From Collimonas fungivorans (GTDB taxonomy: Bacteria > Pseudomonadota > Gammaproteobacteria > Burkholderiales > Burkholderiaceae_D), in NCBI RefSeq assembly GCF_001584145.1, contig NZ_CP013232.1:2356001-2420000 (forward strand): a DNA stretch of 64,000 bases, written 5' to 3'. The notes under the pieces are model-generated. The model had not been told where the DNA came from and did no database searches. It was given only the letters and a program-made list of their open reading frames with translations. Of the stretch, positions 38,243-48,007 are shown one piece after another. The position numbers and the translations under genes are program-made. Within the stretch, counting starts at the first letter, position 1. The number at the start of each line of letters is the position of its first letter.

Positions 38243-38665
38243 CGGGCCTTGCAACCGAGATCTTTCGGGCCCAAGAGTCCCAATGCCGACGACGCAATAT
38301 TAAAGGCTCTTTCTGCTTGCTGCTAAAGAGCGTTCTCATGCGTTGTTGTGGCTCTCCGCCTCTTAAGTCCATAGATCCCGAGTCTCTCGATGCCATGCAT
38401 ACCTGAACTGCGCCAAGGAAATCTGGATTGAAAAAGTCCGGCTACACCATCTTCAGACTGCACGGTATATTGTGAAAAATATCTTTTTTGCTCAGATAAA
38501 ACAATAAAACGACAAAAAAGTATCAGTTAATGCTGGGGAAAGTAGTAGCGAATCAGGTGGAGGAGCTTCTACTATTAGCGCAAACAGAAGGTCAGTCGGT
38601 AAAAACCTTGGAGACAACACGCGTATATCAGGCAAGACCTGGAGGTCGCGTAAGGAGAAGTACAG
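38243..38665. other. Gene-free stretch before the ribitol regulator
   Basis: No convincing frame. The right third is AT-rich and should carry the promoter of the AraC-family gene; AAGGAGA lies just before its ATG. Confidence 0.5.
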
Positions 38666-39577
38666 ATGAAACCGGATCTCGAAGTCGTTCAGATAGGCAG
38701 CGCCCAGTCTTTCAAGGCGTGGGAACACGGCTATCCTTTTCACACCGTGCGCTGGCATTTCCATCCTGAATGCGAACTGCATCAAGTCGTCGCCACCACC
38801 GGGCGCTATTTCGTTGGCGACTTCATCGGCGATTTTGCTCCAGGCAATCTGGTACTGACCGGTCCCAATCTTCCGCACAACTGGGTTAGCGATGTGGCGC
38901 CGGGCGGATCGGTTCCGCTACGCAGCCGGGTGCTGCAATTCGGCGAGCAATTCATCCATGACGCGACCGGACTGTTGCCCGAGCTGTCGGCGTTTTTGCC
39001 GACACTCGAACTGAGCCGGCGCGGCGTGCTATTTTCTGCCGACACGGCGGCCCGCGTCGGACCGATGATCAAGGAACTGGTCAGCGCCAGCGAGATTCGC
39101 CGTATTGAACTGTTCGTCTCCATCCTCGGCGCGCTGAGCCGCGACCAGGACAGCCGCGCCATGTCCAGTAGCGCCTATCATCCCGATCCGTCGGGGTTCA
39201 TGGCAACCGGCATCAACAAATCGCTCGACTACGTCCGCAACCATTTGACCGAATCGTTCGGCGAGAAGGAACTGGCGGAAATCTCACGACTGAGCACCGG
39301 CGCGTTCTCACGCAGCTTCCGGCGTCATACCGGCATGCCCCTCAACGGCTACGTCAACCGGCTTCGCATCAACCTCGCGATTCAGTTGTTGATGAGCGAA
39401 GAAGACTTGTCGATCACCGATATCTGCTTTGCATCGGGCTTCAAGAATATCTCCAACTTCAACCGGCAGTTCCTTCGGCAAAAGGGGCTTTCACCTTCGC
39501 GCTTCCGCGGCTTACTGGCGGAAAACGCGGGGGCAATCGATTTTGCAAATGTCGTAGAAATTGCAGAAATCGTCTGA
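38666..39577 (+). CDS. AraC-family transcriptional regulator of the ribitol operon
   Basis: A 303-residue regulator. The N-terminal half is a cupin-like sensor (HFHPECELHQVVATTGRYFVGDFIGDFAPGNLVLTGPNLPHNW), and the C-terminal about 100 residues hold the two AraC helix-turn-helix units (ELAEISRLSTGAFSRSFRRHTG and SITDICFASGFKNISNFNRQFLRQKG). It is transcribed toward the transporter genes, 158 bases upstream of them, and probably activates them in the presence of the pentitol. The inducer is inferred from the downstream enzymes. Confidence 0.88.
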   Translation: MKPDLEVVQIGSAQSFKAWEHGYPFHTVRWHFHPECELHQVVATTGRYFVGDFIGDFAPGNLVLTGPNLPHNWVSDVAPGGSVPLRSRVLQFGEQFIHDATGLLPELSAFLPTLELSRRGVLFSADTAARVGPMIKELVSASEIRRIELFVSILGALSRDQDSRAMSSSAYHPDPSGFMATGINKSLDYVRNHLTESFGEKELAEISRLSTGAFSRSFRRHTGMPLNGYVNRLRINLAIQLLMSEEDLSITDICFASGFKNISNFNRQFLRQKGLSPSRFRGLLAENAGAIDFANVVEIAEIV

Positions 39578-39735
39578 GAAAGGATTTTCCACTTCAACCA
39601 CCGGCGCCCGTCCTCCCGCCTCATGCCAGGGATTGTGGGCGCAAGCAGTTCAGTAGCAAGCAAGTGAAAATGAAGTACCTCTCGGCAGCCGTGTAGTGCA
39701 AGCCGCTGAGCATCCATAAAAAACAGGAGACAAGC

Positions 39736-40824
39736 ATGGCTAAATTTTCTACCCCCGCGATTTCCAATCGTTTTCTGGCGACCAATTCATTCAAGGTCAA
39801 TCTAATGGCGCTGGGCCTTGCCGCAAGCACATCGGTATTCGCGGCACCTTCCGGCACCGTCGCCTTTCTGATGCCCGATCAGGCTTCCACCCGTTACGAG
39901 CAACACGACTTCCCCGGCTTCAAGGCCGAAATGGGCAAGCTGTGCACCGACTGCGAGGTGCTTTACCAAAACGCCAACGGCGACGTCGCGCAACAGCAGC
40001 AACAGTTCAACTCGGCGATTTCGCAAGGCGCCAAGGTGATCGTGCTGGACCCGGTCGATTCGACTTCCGCAGCCTCATTGGTCAAGATGGCGCAGAGCAA
40101 GGGCGTCAAGGTCATCGCCTATGATCGTCCGATTCCATCGACGCCAGCGAACTACTACGTGTCTTTCGACAATGAAGGCATAGGCAAGGCCATCGCCGAG
40201 TCGCTGGTGCAGCATCTGAAAGAGAATAAGGTGCCGACTGACAAGGGGGGCCTGCTCCAAGTGAACGGCTCGCCGACCGACGCCGCTGCCGGACTAATCA
40301 AGAAAGGTATCCACACCGGCCTGGCAGCAAGCGGCTACAAGACGCTGGCAGAATTCGACACGCCTGAATGGGCTCCACCGAAAGCGCAGCAATGGGTCAG
40401 CGGCCAGATCACCCGTTTCCGTACCCAGATCGTCGGCGTCGTGGCTGCCAACGATGGCACCGGCGGCGGCACGATCGCTGCGTTCAAGGCTGCCGGCGTC
40501 AACCCGTTGCCGCCAGTGACCGGCAATGACGCTACGCTCGCCGCGCTGCAATTGATCGTCTCCGGCGATCAGTACAACACCATTTCCAAGCCGAGCGAAA
40601 TCGTCGCCGCCGCTGCTGCCCGCGTCGCCGTCGGCTTTTTATCAGGCCAGCCGCAGAAGGCTGAGATCACGCTCTACAACACGCCATCGCAATTGTTCGT
40701 GCCGGCCGTGGTGACCGCCAAAAATCTCAAGGCAGAGATCATCGACAAGAAAATCGTCAGCGCCAAAGACCTGTGCTCCGGCCGCTATGCAGACGGTTGC
40801 AAGAAGCTAGGCATTTCCTATTGA
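39736..40824 (+). CDS. Periplasmic sugar/polyol-binding protein (CUT2 ABC transporter)
   Basis: A 362-residue ribose-binding-protein-like (Peripla_BP_4) protein. A long signal peptide ends near residue 37 (SVFA-AP). Blocks such as GTVAFLMPDQASTRYEQHDFPGF, NANGDVAQQQQQFNSAISQGAKVIVLDPVD and GVVAANDGTGGGTIAAFKAAG fit CUT2 binding proteins. With ribitol dehydrogenase and a ribulokinase-like enzyme downstream, ribitol or a related pentitol is the likely ligand. A perfect GGAGA site precedes the ATG. Confidence 0.88.
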   Translation: MAKFSTPAISNRFLATNSFKVNLMALGLAASTSVFAAPSGTVAFLMPDQASTRYEQHDFPGFKAEMGKLCTDCEVLYQNANGDVAQQQQQFNSAISQGAKVIVLDPVDSTSAASLVKMAQSKGVKVIAYDRPIPSTPANYYVSFDNEGIGKAIAESLVQHLKENKVPTDKGGLLQVNGSPTDAAAGLIKKGIHTGLAASGYKTLAEFDTPEWAPPKAQQWVSGQITRFRTQIVGVVAANDGTGGGTIAAFKAAGVNPLPPVTGNDATLAALQLIVSGDQYNTISKPSEIVAAAAARVAVGFLSGQPQKAEITLYNTPSQLFVPAVVTAKNLKAEIIDKKIVSAKDLCSGRYADGCKKLGISY

Positions 40825-40903
40825 TTGGATTGATGTCCTGGGACAGGGGGCGGGTAGTTGACCACCTCTGTCTTGCAACAGCAATATTCAAGGTTCCAAA
40901 TCG

Positions 40904-41716
40904 ATGACTAACTCCAATCAAACTCCGCATTCCGCCGGCGAGCTGGTCTTAGGCCTGCGCAATATTTCGAAACGTTTTGGTGCGGTTTCCGCACTGACGG
41001 ACATTGATCTCGACGTGCATGCCGGCGAAGTGGTCGCGTTGGTAGGCGACAACGGTGCCGGTAAATCCACACTAGTGAAAGTGCTGGCCGGCGTGCATCA
41101 GCCGACCAGCGGTACGATCACTTTCGGTGGCAACCCGGTGACGCTGGACAGTCCCGGCGCGGCGCTCGATCTGGGCATAGCGACTGTGTTCCAGGACCTG
41201 GCCCTGTGTGAAAACCTCGATGTCGTCGCCAATATTTTTCTAGGCCGGGAACGCAATTCTCTGTGCCTGGACGAAGTGGAGATGGAGGTCAAAACCTGGA
41301 CCTTGCTCAATGAACTCGCCGCCCGCATTCCGAACGTGCGCGATGTCGTTGCGTCGTTGTCGGGCGGTCAGCGCCAGACCGTGGCCATCGCGCGCTCGTT
41401 ATTGCTGGCCCCCAAGCTGATCATGCTCGACGAGCCGACCGCCGCACTGGGCGTGGCGCAGACCGCAGAAGTGCTGAACCTGATCGAGCGCGTGCGTGAC
41501 CGCGGTCACGCAGTCATCATCATCAGTCACAACATGGAAGACGTGCGCGCGGTTGCCGATCGCATCGTCGTCTTGCGGTTAGGCCGCAACAACGGCGTGT
41601 TCTATCCCGACTCATCCAATCAGGAACTTGTGGCAGCGATTACCGGTGCGACGGAAAACTCGGTCTCGCGTCGCGCCACCCGCCGCCAGTCGCAACAAGA
41701 GAAGGCCGCATCATGA
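40904..41716 (+). CDS. Sugar ABC transporter ATP-binding protein (single-domain CUT2 type)
   Basis: A 270-residue ATPase: Walker A GDNGAGKSTLVK, Q-loop in VFQDLALCENL, signature LSGGQRQTVAIARSLL, Walker B KLIMLDEPTAALG. Unlike RbsA it has only one ATPase domain, so it should act as a homodimer, as in FrcA-type systems. The permease ATG overlaps its stop (ATGA at 41713-41716). Confidence 0.92.
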   Translation: MTNSNQTPHSAGELVLGLRNISKRFGAVSALTDIDLDVHAGEVVALVGDNGAGKSTLVKVLAGVHQPTSGTITFGGNPVTLDSPGAALDLGIATVFQDLALCENLDVVANIFLGRERNSLCLDEVEMEVKTWTLLNELAARIPNVRDVVASLSGGQRQTVAIARSLLLAPKLIMLDEPTAALGVAQTAEVLNLIERVRDRGHAVIIISHNMEDVRAVADRIVVLRLGRNNGVFYPDSSNQELVAAITGATENSVSRRATRRQSQQEKAAS

Positions 41717-42978
41717 GCATCAACGAAAAAACTTCAGCCTCTTCTACCCCGTCTCAATTGCTCGACCGCAACGACGTGCGCGTCAAACATGCTGACAGCG
41801 TATCGGCAAGCATCTCCGCATTCGTCGGGCGCGTGCGCTCTGGCGATCTGGGCTCTCTGCCGGTGGTCGTCGGGCTTCTCATCATCTGGTCGGTATTCGG
41901 CTACCTGAACCCGGTATTTTTCTCGGCCGACAATCTGGTCAACCTGCTGTTCGATTGCTCCACCACTGGCGTCATCGCACTGGGCATCGTGTGCGTGTTG
42001 ATGGTCGGGCAGATCGATCTTTCCGTCGGTTCCATCAGCGGATTTTCCTCGGCGGTGGTCGGTATGCTCTGGGTCAATCAGGGCTGGCCGGTGGCGCTCG
42101 CCATCGCTGTTGCATTGCTGGCCGGCTGCCTGATCGGCGTGGTGTATGCGCTGCTGTTCAATCGGCTCGGCATGCCCAGCTTTGTCGCCACGCTGGCCGG
42201 CTTGCTGGCAATTCTAGGAATGCAGCTTTACGTACTCGGCCCTAGCGGTTCGATCAATTTGCCTTACGGTTCGAACGTAGTCGACTTCGGGCAGTCGATG
42301 GTGATCCCGCCGATGGTGTCGCATTTGTTGGCGCTGCTTCCCGGCATCGCGATTGTGATCTTCGGCATGCGCACGCGTGAACGTCGGCAGGCGGTCAATC
42401 TTTCTGTCACATCTGCAAGCGCATTGGCATTGCGCGCCATCGCCGTGACGGTTTTGCTGGAAATTGTCATTGCGTATCTGAACTATGCGCGTGGCGTGCC
42501 CCTGATGTTCGGCTTGTTTGTTGCGTTGGCGGTGGCGATGGACTACGCCTTCAAACGCACGCGCTGGGGCCGCTCGATGCAAGCGGTCGGCGGCAACCGT
42601 GAAGCTGCTCGCCGCGCCGGCATAAACGTCAACATGATCTTTACCAGCGCCTTTGTCATGTGTGCCAGTCTGGCTGCGCTGGGCGGCGTGCTTACGGCAG
42701 CACGGCTTGCCGCCGCCAGCCAACAGGCAGGTACCGGCGACGTCAATCTGAATGCTATCGCAGCCGCCGTGATCGGCGGCACCAGCCTGTTCGGCGGCCG
42801 CGGTAGCGCGTATTCAGCGGTGCTGGGCATCCTCGTGATCCAGTCGATCGCCAGCGGTTTGACGTTACTCAATCTATCGTCCTCGCTGCGTTTCATGATC
42901 ACCGGCGCGGTACTTGCCATCGCCGTGATTGTCGATTCGCTGGCGCGGCAGTCGCGCGTCTCCCATGGCCGCGCCTAG
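41713..42978 (+). CDS. Sugar ABC transporter permease (CUT2 type)
   Basis: A 421-residue inner-membrane protein with about ten hydrophobic segments after a soluble N-terminal stretch of about 50 residues. Family landmarks are [31 protein letters not shown] and [16 protein letters not shown], and the end block [23 protein letters not shown]. It forms the channel for the neighbouring binding protein and ATPase. Confidence 0.92.
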   Translation: MSINEKTSASSTPSQLLDRNDVRVKHADSVSASISAFVGRVRSGDLGSLPVVVGLLIIWSVFGYLNPVFFSADNLVNLLFDCSTTGVIALGIVCVLMVGQIDLSVGSISGFSSAVVGMLWVNQGWPVALAIAVALLAGCLIGVVYALLFNRLGMPSFVATLAGLLAILGMQLYVLGPSGSINLPYGSNVVDFGQSMVIPPMVSHLLALLPGIAIVIFGMRTRERRQAVNLSVTSASALALRAIAVTVLLEIVIAYLNYARGVPLMFGLFVALAVAMDYAFKRTRWGRSMQAVGGNREAARRAGINVNMIFTSAFVMCASLAALGGVLTAARLAAASQQAGTGDVNLNAIAAAVIGGTSLFGGRGSAYSAVLGILVIQSIASGLTLLNLSSSLRFMITGAVLAIAVIVDSLARQSRVSHGRA

Positions 42979-43018
42979 TTTAGATTACCCCCTACCAGTT
43001 AATCAGGAGAATCACAGC

Positions 43019-43747
43019 ATGACTCAATCCCTCAAAGGTCGAATCGCGGCCATCACCGGCGCGGCCTCTGGCATCGGCCTCGAATGCACGCGCGCACTGA
43101 TTGAGGCCGACGCCAAGGTCGTCCTCATCGACCGCGATGGCGACAAGCTGGAGCAAGTGTGCAGAGACTTCGGATCGAATGCGTTTGCGTTACAGATCGA
43201 TTTACTCAAGCCGGAGGAGAATTCCGCCATACTGCCGAAAATTCTCGCGCTGGCTGGTGGTCTCAACATCTTTCACGCTAACGCTGGCGCCTATGTCGGC
43301 GGCGAAGTGGTTGACGGCAATCCAGACGAATGGGACCGCGTGCTCAACCTCAACGTGAATGCCGCATTCCGTTCAGTACACGCCGTGCTGCCGCATCTGG
43401 TGAAACAGAAATCTGGCGACATCATCTTCACCAGTTCGATTGCGGGCATCGTCCCGGTCGCGTGGGAGCCGATTTATACGGCATCCAAGTTTGCGGTGCA
43501 GGCCTTCGTGCATACCACGCGTCGCCAGCTTTCCAAGCATGGTGTGCGCGTCGGCGCCGTGGCGCCCGGGCCGGTGGTGACGGCCCTGCTCGATGACTGG
43601 CCGAAAGCCAAGCTGGAGGATGCCCTCGCATCCGGCAGCCTGATGCAGCCGAAAGAGGTTGCCGATTGCGTCATGTTCATGCTGACTCGGCCTGCAAATG
43701 TCACCATCCGTGACATCGTCGTGCTACCTAATAGCGTCGATCTCTAA
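43019..43747 (+). CDS. rbtD: Ribitol 2-dehydrogenase
   Basis: A 242-residue SDR that should oxidise ribitol to D-ribulose with NAD. It has TGAASGIG (cofactor loop), Asp after beta-2 (LIDRDG), [10 protein letters not shown], the catalytic Ser140/Tyr153/Lys157 ([20 protein letters not shown]) and the strongly conserved ending [15 protein letters not shown]. The long shared blocks with Klebsiella RbtD, as I recall them, make the substrate fairly sure. The ATG at 43019 has AGGAGA upstream. Its stop shares a base with the next ATG. Confidence 0.85.
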   Translation: MTQSLKGRIAAITGAASGIGLECTRALIEADAKVVLIDRDGDKLEQVCRDFGSNAFALQIDLLKPEENSAILPKILALAGGLNIFHANAGAYVGGEVVDGNPDEWDRVLNLNVNAAFRSVHAVLPHLVKQKSGDIIFTSSIAGIVPVAWEPIYTASKFAVQAFVHTTRRQLSKHGVRVGAVAPGPVVTALLDDWPKAKLEDALASGSLMQPKEVADCVMFMLTRPANVTIRDIVVLPNSVDL

Positions 43748-45384
43748 TGAATACCGAGACAAATTACATGCAAAAAAACTACGTCATCGGCGTGGATGTC
43801 GGCACCGGCAGTGCACGCGCCGGCGTATTTGATCTGAGCGGACACATGCTGGCGTCGGCCAAGAAAGACATTAGTCTATTCCATCTACACGGCTCCATCG
43901 TTGAGCAGTCGAGCAACGAAATCTGGGAAGCAGTATGCGCCTCTGTGCGACAAGCGCTCTCGTTATCGGGCATTGGTGCAGATCAGGTAGTCGGCATCGG
44001 CTTCGACGCCACTTGTTCGCTGGTGGTGCTCGGCGAAGGTGGTAAGCCTTTGTCGGTCAGCTCTAGCAATGATTCTGAACGTAACATTATCGTCTGGATG
44101 GATCATCGCGCCGTCGAGCAGGCGGATCGCATCAACGCCATCGGGCACGATGTGCTGAAGTACGTCGGCGGCCGCATCTCTCCCGAGATGGAAACGCCGA
44201 AATTGCTGTGGCTGCTGGAGAACAAGCGTGATGTCTTCGATCAAGCCTGGCAGTTCATGGACCTGACGGATTTTCTGACATGGCGGGCGAGTGGCGATTT
44301 GTCCAGATCGACTTGCACCGTCACCTGCAAGTGGACTTATCTCGCGCATGAGCGGCGCTGGGATGATAGCTATTTTCGTGCCATCGGTCTCGACGCTCTG
44401 GCCGACGAAGCATTCGAGCGAATCGGCCAAAACATCGTTGCGCCCGGCACTTCGTTGGGCCAAGGACTCACGCCGCTAGCGGCTGCCCAATTGGGTTTGC
44501 GGGAAGGAACGGCGGTCGCCACCGGCGTCATTGATGCACATGCCGGGGGTATCGGCACCGTTGGCGTGGACGGTGATCCATTTACTGCGCTGGCATATGT
44601 TTTCGGCACCTCGTCCTGCACGATGAGCAGCACGCGCGAGCCAGTGTTTGTTCCCGGCGTGTGGGGACCCTATTTTTCGGCGATGGTGCCCGATACGTGG
44701 CTGGTCGAAGGCGGCCAATCTGCCGCGGGCGCTGCGATCGAACAACTGCTGTCGCTGCATCCGCTGGCGGTAGAAGTAGGACGGCAGGCGCAGGAAAAAA
44801 ACTTGTCGTTGCCGGCTATGCTGGCAAAGATCGTTGAGCAGCAAGCGGGCGACCTTTCCAACACGGCGAAGCTGGCGAAGGGGCTGCACGTGGTGCCGGA
44901 ATTTCTCGGCAATCGTGCGCCACTGGCAGACCCGCATGCGCGCGCGGTGATTGTCGGACTCGGCATGGACAACGACATGGAAAGCCTGATTGCGCTGTAC
45001 ATTGCCGGCATGTGCGGAATCGCTTACGGCTTAAGGCAAATCATCGATGCACAGGCAGCCGCCGGTGCAGGCATTGAATGTATCATGATCAGCGGCGGAG
45101 CCGGCCGGCCCGATCTCGTGCGTCAACTGCTCGCGGACGCGACCGGCAAACCCGTGCTGGCCGCCGATGCCGAAGAGTCGGTACTGCTGGGCGCAGCGAT
45201 GCTCGGCAGCGTGGCGGCCGGCGCTTATGGTGACGTCGGCGCGGCGATGGCGGGCATGTCCAGGATCGGCAGACGCTTCGAGCCGCAAGGCGGCGCCATC
45301 GCCGAACTGCATGACAAGCGTTTTGTTGCCTTTGAAAAATTGCAAAACCTCGCGAGGGATTTACGACAAGAAATCCCTAATTAG
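43747..45384 (+). CDS. FGGY-family carbohydrate kinase, probable D-ribulokinase
   Basis: A 545-residue kinase: GVDVGTGSARAGVFDLSG is the N-terminal phosphate-1 motif, WMDHRAVEQADRIN and GGRISPEMETPKLLWL belong to the ribulokinase-like subgroup, and MISGGAGRPDLVRQLLAD is the adenosine motif. It should phosphorylate D-ribulose from the dehydrogenase to D-ribulose 5-phosphate, which enters the pentose phosphate pathway. The ATG shares a base with the previous stop (TAATG); a second start at 43768 is possible. Confidence 0.85.
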   Translation: MNTETNYMQKNYVIGVDVGTGSARAGVFDLSGHMLASAKKDISLFHLHGSIVEQSSNEIWEAVCASVRQALSLSGIGADQVVGIGFDATCSLVVLGEGGKPLSVSSSNDSERNIIVWMDHRAVEQADRINAIGHDVLKYVGGRISPEMETPKLLWLLENKRDVFDQAWQFMDLTDFLTWRASGDLSRSTCTVTCKWTYLAHERRWDDSYFRAIGLDALADEAFERIGQNIVAPGTSLGQGLTPLAAAQLGLREGTAVATGVIDAHAGGIGTVGVDGDPFTALAYVFGTSSCTMSSTREPVFVPGVWGPYFSAMVPDTWLVEGGQSAAGAAIEQLLSLHPLAVEVGRQAQEKNLSLPAMLAKIVEQQAGDLSNTAKLAKGLHVVPEFLGNRAPLADPHARAVIVGLGMDNDMESLIALYIAGMCGIAYGLRQIIDAQAAAGAGIECIMISGGAGRPDLVRQLLADATGKPVLAADAEESVLLGAAMLGSVAAGAYGDVGAAMAGMSRIGRRFEPQGGAIAELHDKRFVAFEKLQNLARDLRQEIPN

Positions 45385-45471
45385 CGAAACCTATCCCGGT
45401 AGCTGCTCGCGCTGCAAACCGTCCTCGGCTTGCAGCGGCAGAACAGCTTTATGCTCTCGCCTTTTGTATGT

Positions 45472-45675
45472 CTTGTTCAATGCGCCAACTACCTGGTTGC
45501 GCTGGGTGACGCATCGCGCAGGCGACGCCCGTACCTGGTGGTCGCCATCGGTCGGGGAGCAGGTTGTCCTCTTGTTGCCTGGTGGCGATCTGACCGCCGG
45601 CGTCATTCTGCAGGCGGTCTATTCCGACGCGTTCCCGAGATGGTGCTGTCGTTCAATACGATTTTCAGGCGCACA
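45472..45675 (+). pseudogene. Relic of phage baseplate assembly protein V (P2 gpV type)
   Basis: Read in one frame the DNA gives TTWLRWVTHRAGDARTWWSP, then SVGEQVVLLLPGGDLTAGV and YSDAFP, and after a frameshift near 45638 it continues DGAVVQYDFQAHS before a stop. This is the order of the OB-fold of phage gpV/gp45 proteins. No start and no N-terminus remain. It shows that element 1 has lost or gained P2-like phage DNA. Confidence 0.65.
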
Positions 45676-45738
45676 GCTGATCATCTGGCGCAATGGGTAC
45701 AGTCAGTTAGCAATGACGGCTGTAATTTGGCTGTGTAG
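45676..45738 (+). pseudogene. Tyrosine integrase 3' tail (remnant)
   Basis: Twenty codons, ADHLAQWVQSVSNDGCNLAV then stop, equal to the last residues of the longer integrase remnant at 59010-59237. The upstream part was replaced by the gpV relic. Confidence 0.8.
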
Positions 45739-45759
45739 TAGGGTGCTGTAAACCAGAAA

Positions 45760-45787
45760 GGGGTTGCAAGATTTCTCTTGCAACCCC
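45760..45787 (-). terminator. Copy of the tRNA-Arg terminator (att copy 2)
   Basis: The same eleven-base stem as at 37374 and 59251. Confidence 0.8.
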
Positions 45788-45796
45788 TCGTAATAC

Positions 45797-45840
45797 TGGT
45801 GCGGCTGGCAGGAATCGAACCCACGACCCCTTGGTTCGTA
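45797..45840 (-). repeat. att copy 2: 3' 44 bases of tRNA-Arg(ACG)
   Basis: It matches 37411-37454 and 59288-59331. The following about 100 bases (45841-45945) also match 37455-37560 but not the tRNA gene, as expected for the element end. Confidence 0.9.
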
Positions 45841-45950
45841 GGAGCGCCTACAAACAGGGAGTTCATATAAATCAATGCCTTACGCAACTCGCAAATTGTA
45901 TAAACAGGGCTAATTAGTTTCAATTCAAGCCCAACCGTGGTAATTCCAGC

Positions 45951-45965
45951 TGCAATTTGGCTGTA
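45951..45965. repeat. Arm-type repeat TGYAATWTGGCTGTR beside att
   Basis: Related copies lie at 37565-37579, 45721-45735 and 59214-59228. The right-hand copies begin exactly 111 bases after the ends of att copies 1 and 2; the left-hand copies end about 60 bases before att 2 and the tRNA. This is the layout of integrase arm-binding sites. The left copies also encode the integrase end (GCNLAV). Confidence 0.5.
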
Positions 45966-46031
45966 TTTTATTCGAAGGGCTTGCTGACCAAACTGGTCTA
46001 GCGGTCCTTCTAAAGAGATTGAATTCTATCT

Positions 46032-48007
46032 TTACGCTCCCCATCTGGCAGCCGCTGCGTTCACTGCGGCGATTGCCTTACGAAAGGCATCGAGCGTACC
46101 TGCAGCGAGATCCGTCGCTTGCTTGGTACCTAAATCCTTCATGATGCGCTTAGCCACACGTCCTTTATTGAAGGGGACGCCAAGCCCGTTAAAGTGTGCC
46201 GCCAGTCTATCGACAATTGAATTCGTTGGCGGCGACGACAGCTTTAGGGCCTTTCCTCCTAGCTCTTTGGTATACGCCGCAGAGACATGCTTCAAATAGT
46301 ATGTTTGGTCAAAAAGGTCCTCGATTGCGCAAGTACCTTCAATACCGACAACAGTGCCAAGCATAAGAACATCGCTGTCAGAAAGCAGCCAATTGTGAAC
46401 TAACTGTTTCTGCGCCTTCAATCCCTCTTCGTCAGAGTCAAGAAGAGCCACAACTTTCAGCTCTTGGCCAGACAATAACGTTGCCAGATACGCGACTTTT
46501 GATGCCCCTCCAGCTGGCGTTATGACGAGGTCGTCGTCTAGTCCGGATTCGCCCGCATCTATTAGTAGTGTGGACATGGTACTCAGGAACCAGTAATCGG
46601 TTACTCCTTCGACGACTACATTCTTTTGTCCAATGAAGAGAGACTGTGCCCAAGAAAGACCGAGTGCAGCTTGAAGGGTAAAGCGCGCATCTTTATCCGC
46701 TGCTGCCCATTCATCGTGAACTTTGGTACCTTCACCAGGCCGGTCCTCTGCTACCCATATATTATTGAGCCGATTCATGTCAATCATGAATGGCAAATGA
46801 GTAGTATAGATAAGCTGATTGTGCACTGCATAGGCCTCCAACCGCGCAAGCAAGTCGCGTTGCGCTGCCGCATGGAGATGTAGTCCGGGTTCGTCGAGCA
46901 AAATGACCGCATTTTCGAAATCACCATCGGTCTCGTACATGAATTTCATGTCAAAAGAGAAGAACCATTGGAATCCCTTAGAGCGCTCTTCCAGCGGTAC
47001 AAGTGCCTTTGCAGTCTCGTCTTTCACGAAAGTTACGAAGTGATGCCCGTCAGCATTGAATTGCACTTCATATTTCTTCTGTGACCAGCGCTGGGCAATC
47101 GCATTTGTGAGAGTTTGGCTCGCATCGTTCATGTCGAGCATCCGTTGTTCCCGGTCACTCTGTGCACCTTTTGCTACTTCTTCGTCAAGGTCGAGTCCTG
47201 CCATCTCCATAATTGCGATGATAGTGCGATCGTCGTCTTGAAGCTGACTTGCATCCTTACGTTGCTTTATTTGGTCTAAATAGGCGGTACCTTTGAACGC
47301 AAGCCAGTCATCCATGTAAATAAAAGTGGGGATCCATGAGCGCACCAAGTTCCACGCCTCGTTCCAGGGTGAACCGGACATCTTCGCCAAGATGTCATCG
47401 CAGGCTGTGGCAATTAACTGAGCAAGAGTTTCATCTCCCGTGAGTGTCGCGGCCTCAGTCAGTTGACCTTTCAGCTCTGGCATCAGAGCTTTGGCTGCAG
47501 CTCCATTAGCTATGTTCAACTTTGCCCAAGCGTTAGCTAGGATATCCGTTATTGCCTTGGAGACATCGAATGGTTTGTCGACCAAAAGTTTGAAAACGGA
47601 AGTATCTAGCAAATATTTGGCCGAAGGGCCGTTTCGGTCACCGGGAACATTGTGAGGTTCCCACTTCAATGTGAATTTTCCTTCGTACGTTTTGCCAATT
47701 TGGACACTTTGCAAGTCGTCGCATCGAGGGTCAATAGATGCCAACTGTGCCTTCTCGGAGTCTGAGAATGTAAAAATTGTGGTGATGACTTCGAAGGTGG
47801 GAGAGCGGTCTTTCCGCTTACCGCGGGCCATTCTCGATCTAGACTGTATGGCTCAGCCTTGAACGGATTGAATTTTAGTAGTGCTTTCAGCAACGAAGTC
47901 TTACCAGACTCGTTCTTCCCGACGATGACCGCGATGTCGTCGATGCTCACCCATCCGGAATCAATAATGCTCCGGTAATTCTGAACGCGAAATGCGGCTA
48001 GCTTCAT
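46032..48007 (-). pseudogene. OLD-family ATP-dependent endonuclease, frameshifted
   Basis: The gene starts at 48007 with MKLAAFRVQNYRSI and Walker A GKNESGKTS, and reads to SLDREWP. It then needs one extra base near 47825 (a run of C on the coding strand) to continue as RGKRKDRSPTFEVITT in the long downstream frame. That frame holds the ABC-type Walker B VILLDEPGLHLHAAAQ, the THLPFMI switch, and a TOPRIM nuclease domain (VVVEGVTDYWF and LLDSDEEG). OLD proteins are single-chain or UvrD-paired (Gabija) antiphage nucleases; no UvrD gene is adjacent, so it is the single-chain class. If the frameshift is real the protein is probably inactive. Confidence 0.8.

Larger units (their letters stand above)
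37455..45840. mobile_element. Integrated element 1 at tRNA-Arg (ribitol cargo)
   Basis: It is bounded by att copies 1 and 2. Order from the left: att-flank repeat, small helix-hairpin-helix frame, GTTACC motifs, TGCGTCA block, ribitol operon, phage gpV relic, integrase 3' tail, att copy 2. Only the last part of the integrase remains, so it is immobile on its own. Confidence 0.75.

Noticed and set aside
38109..38396. A 95-codon minus-strand protein next to the ribitol operon
   Set aside because: Its conserved part has a stop in the second copy at 49273-49425, so it is treated as noncoding backbone.
45430..45738. A 102-codon plus-strand protein
   Set aside because: It is an artificial fusion of an off-frame reading of the gpV relic with the integrase tail.
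46032..48007. A Gabija system
   Set aside because: The TOPRIM-ATPase resembles GajA, but no UvrD-like GajB gene is adjacent on either side.
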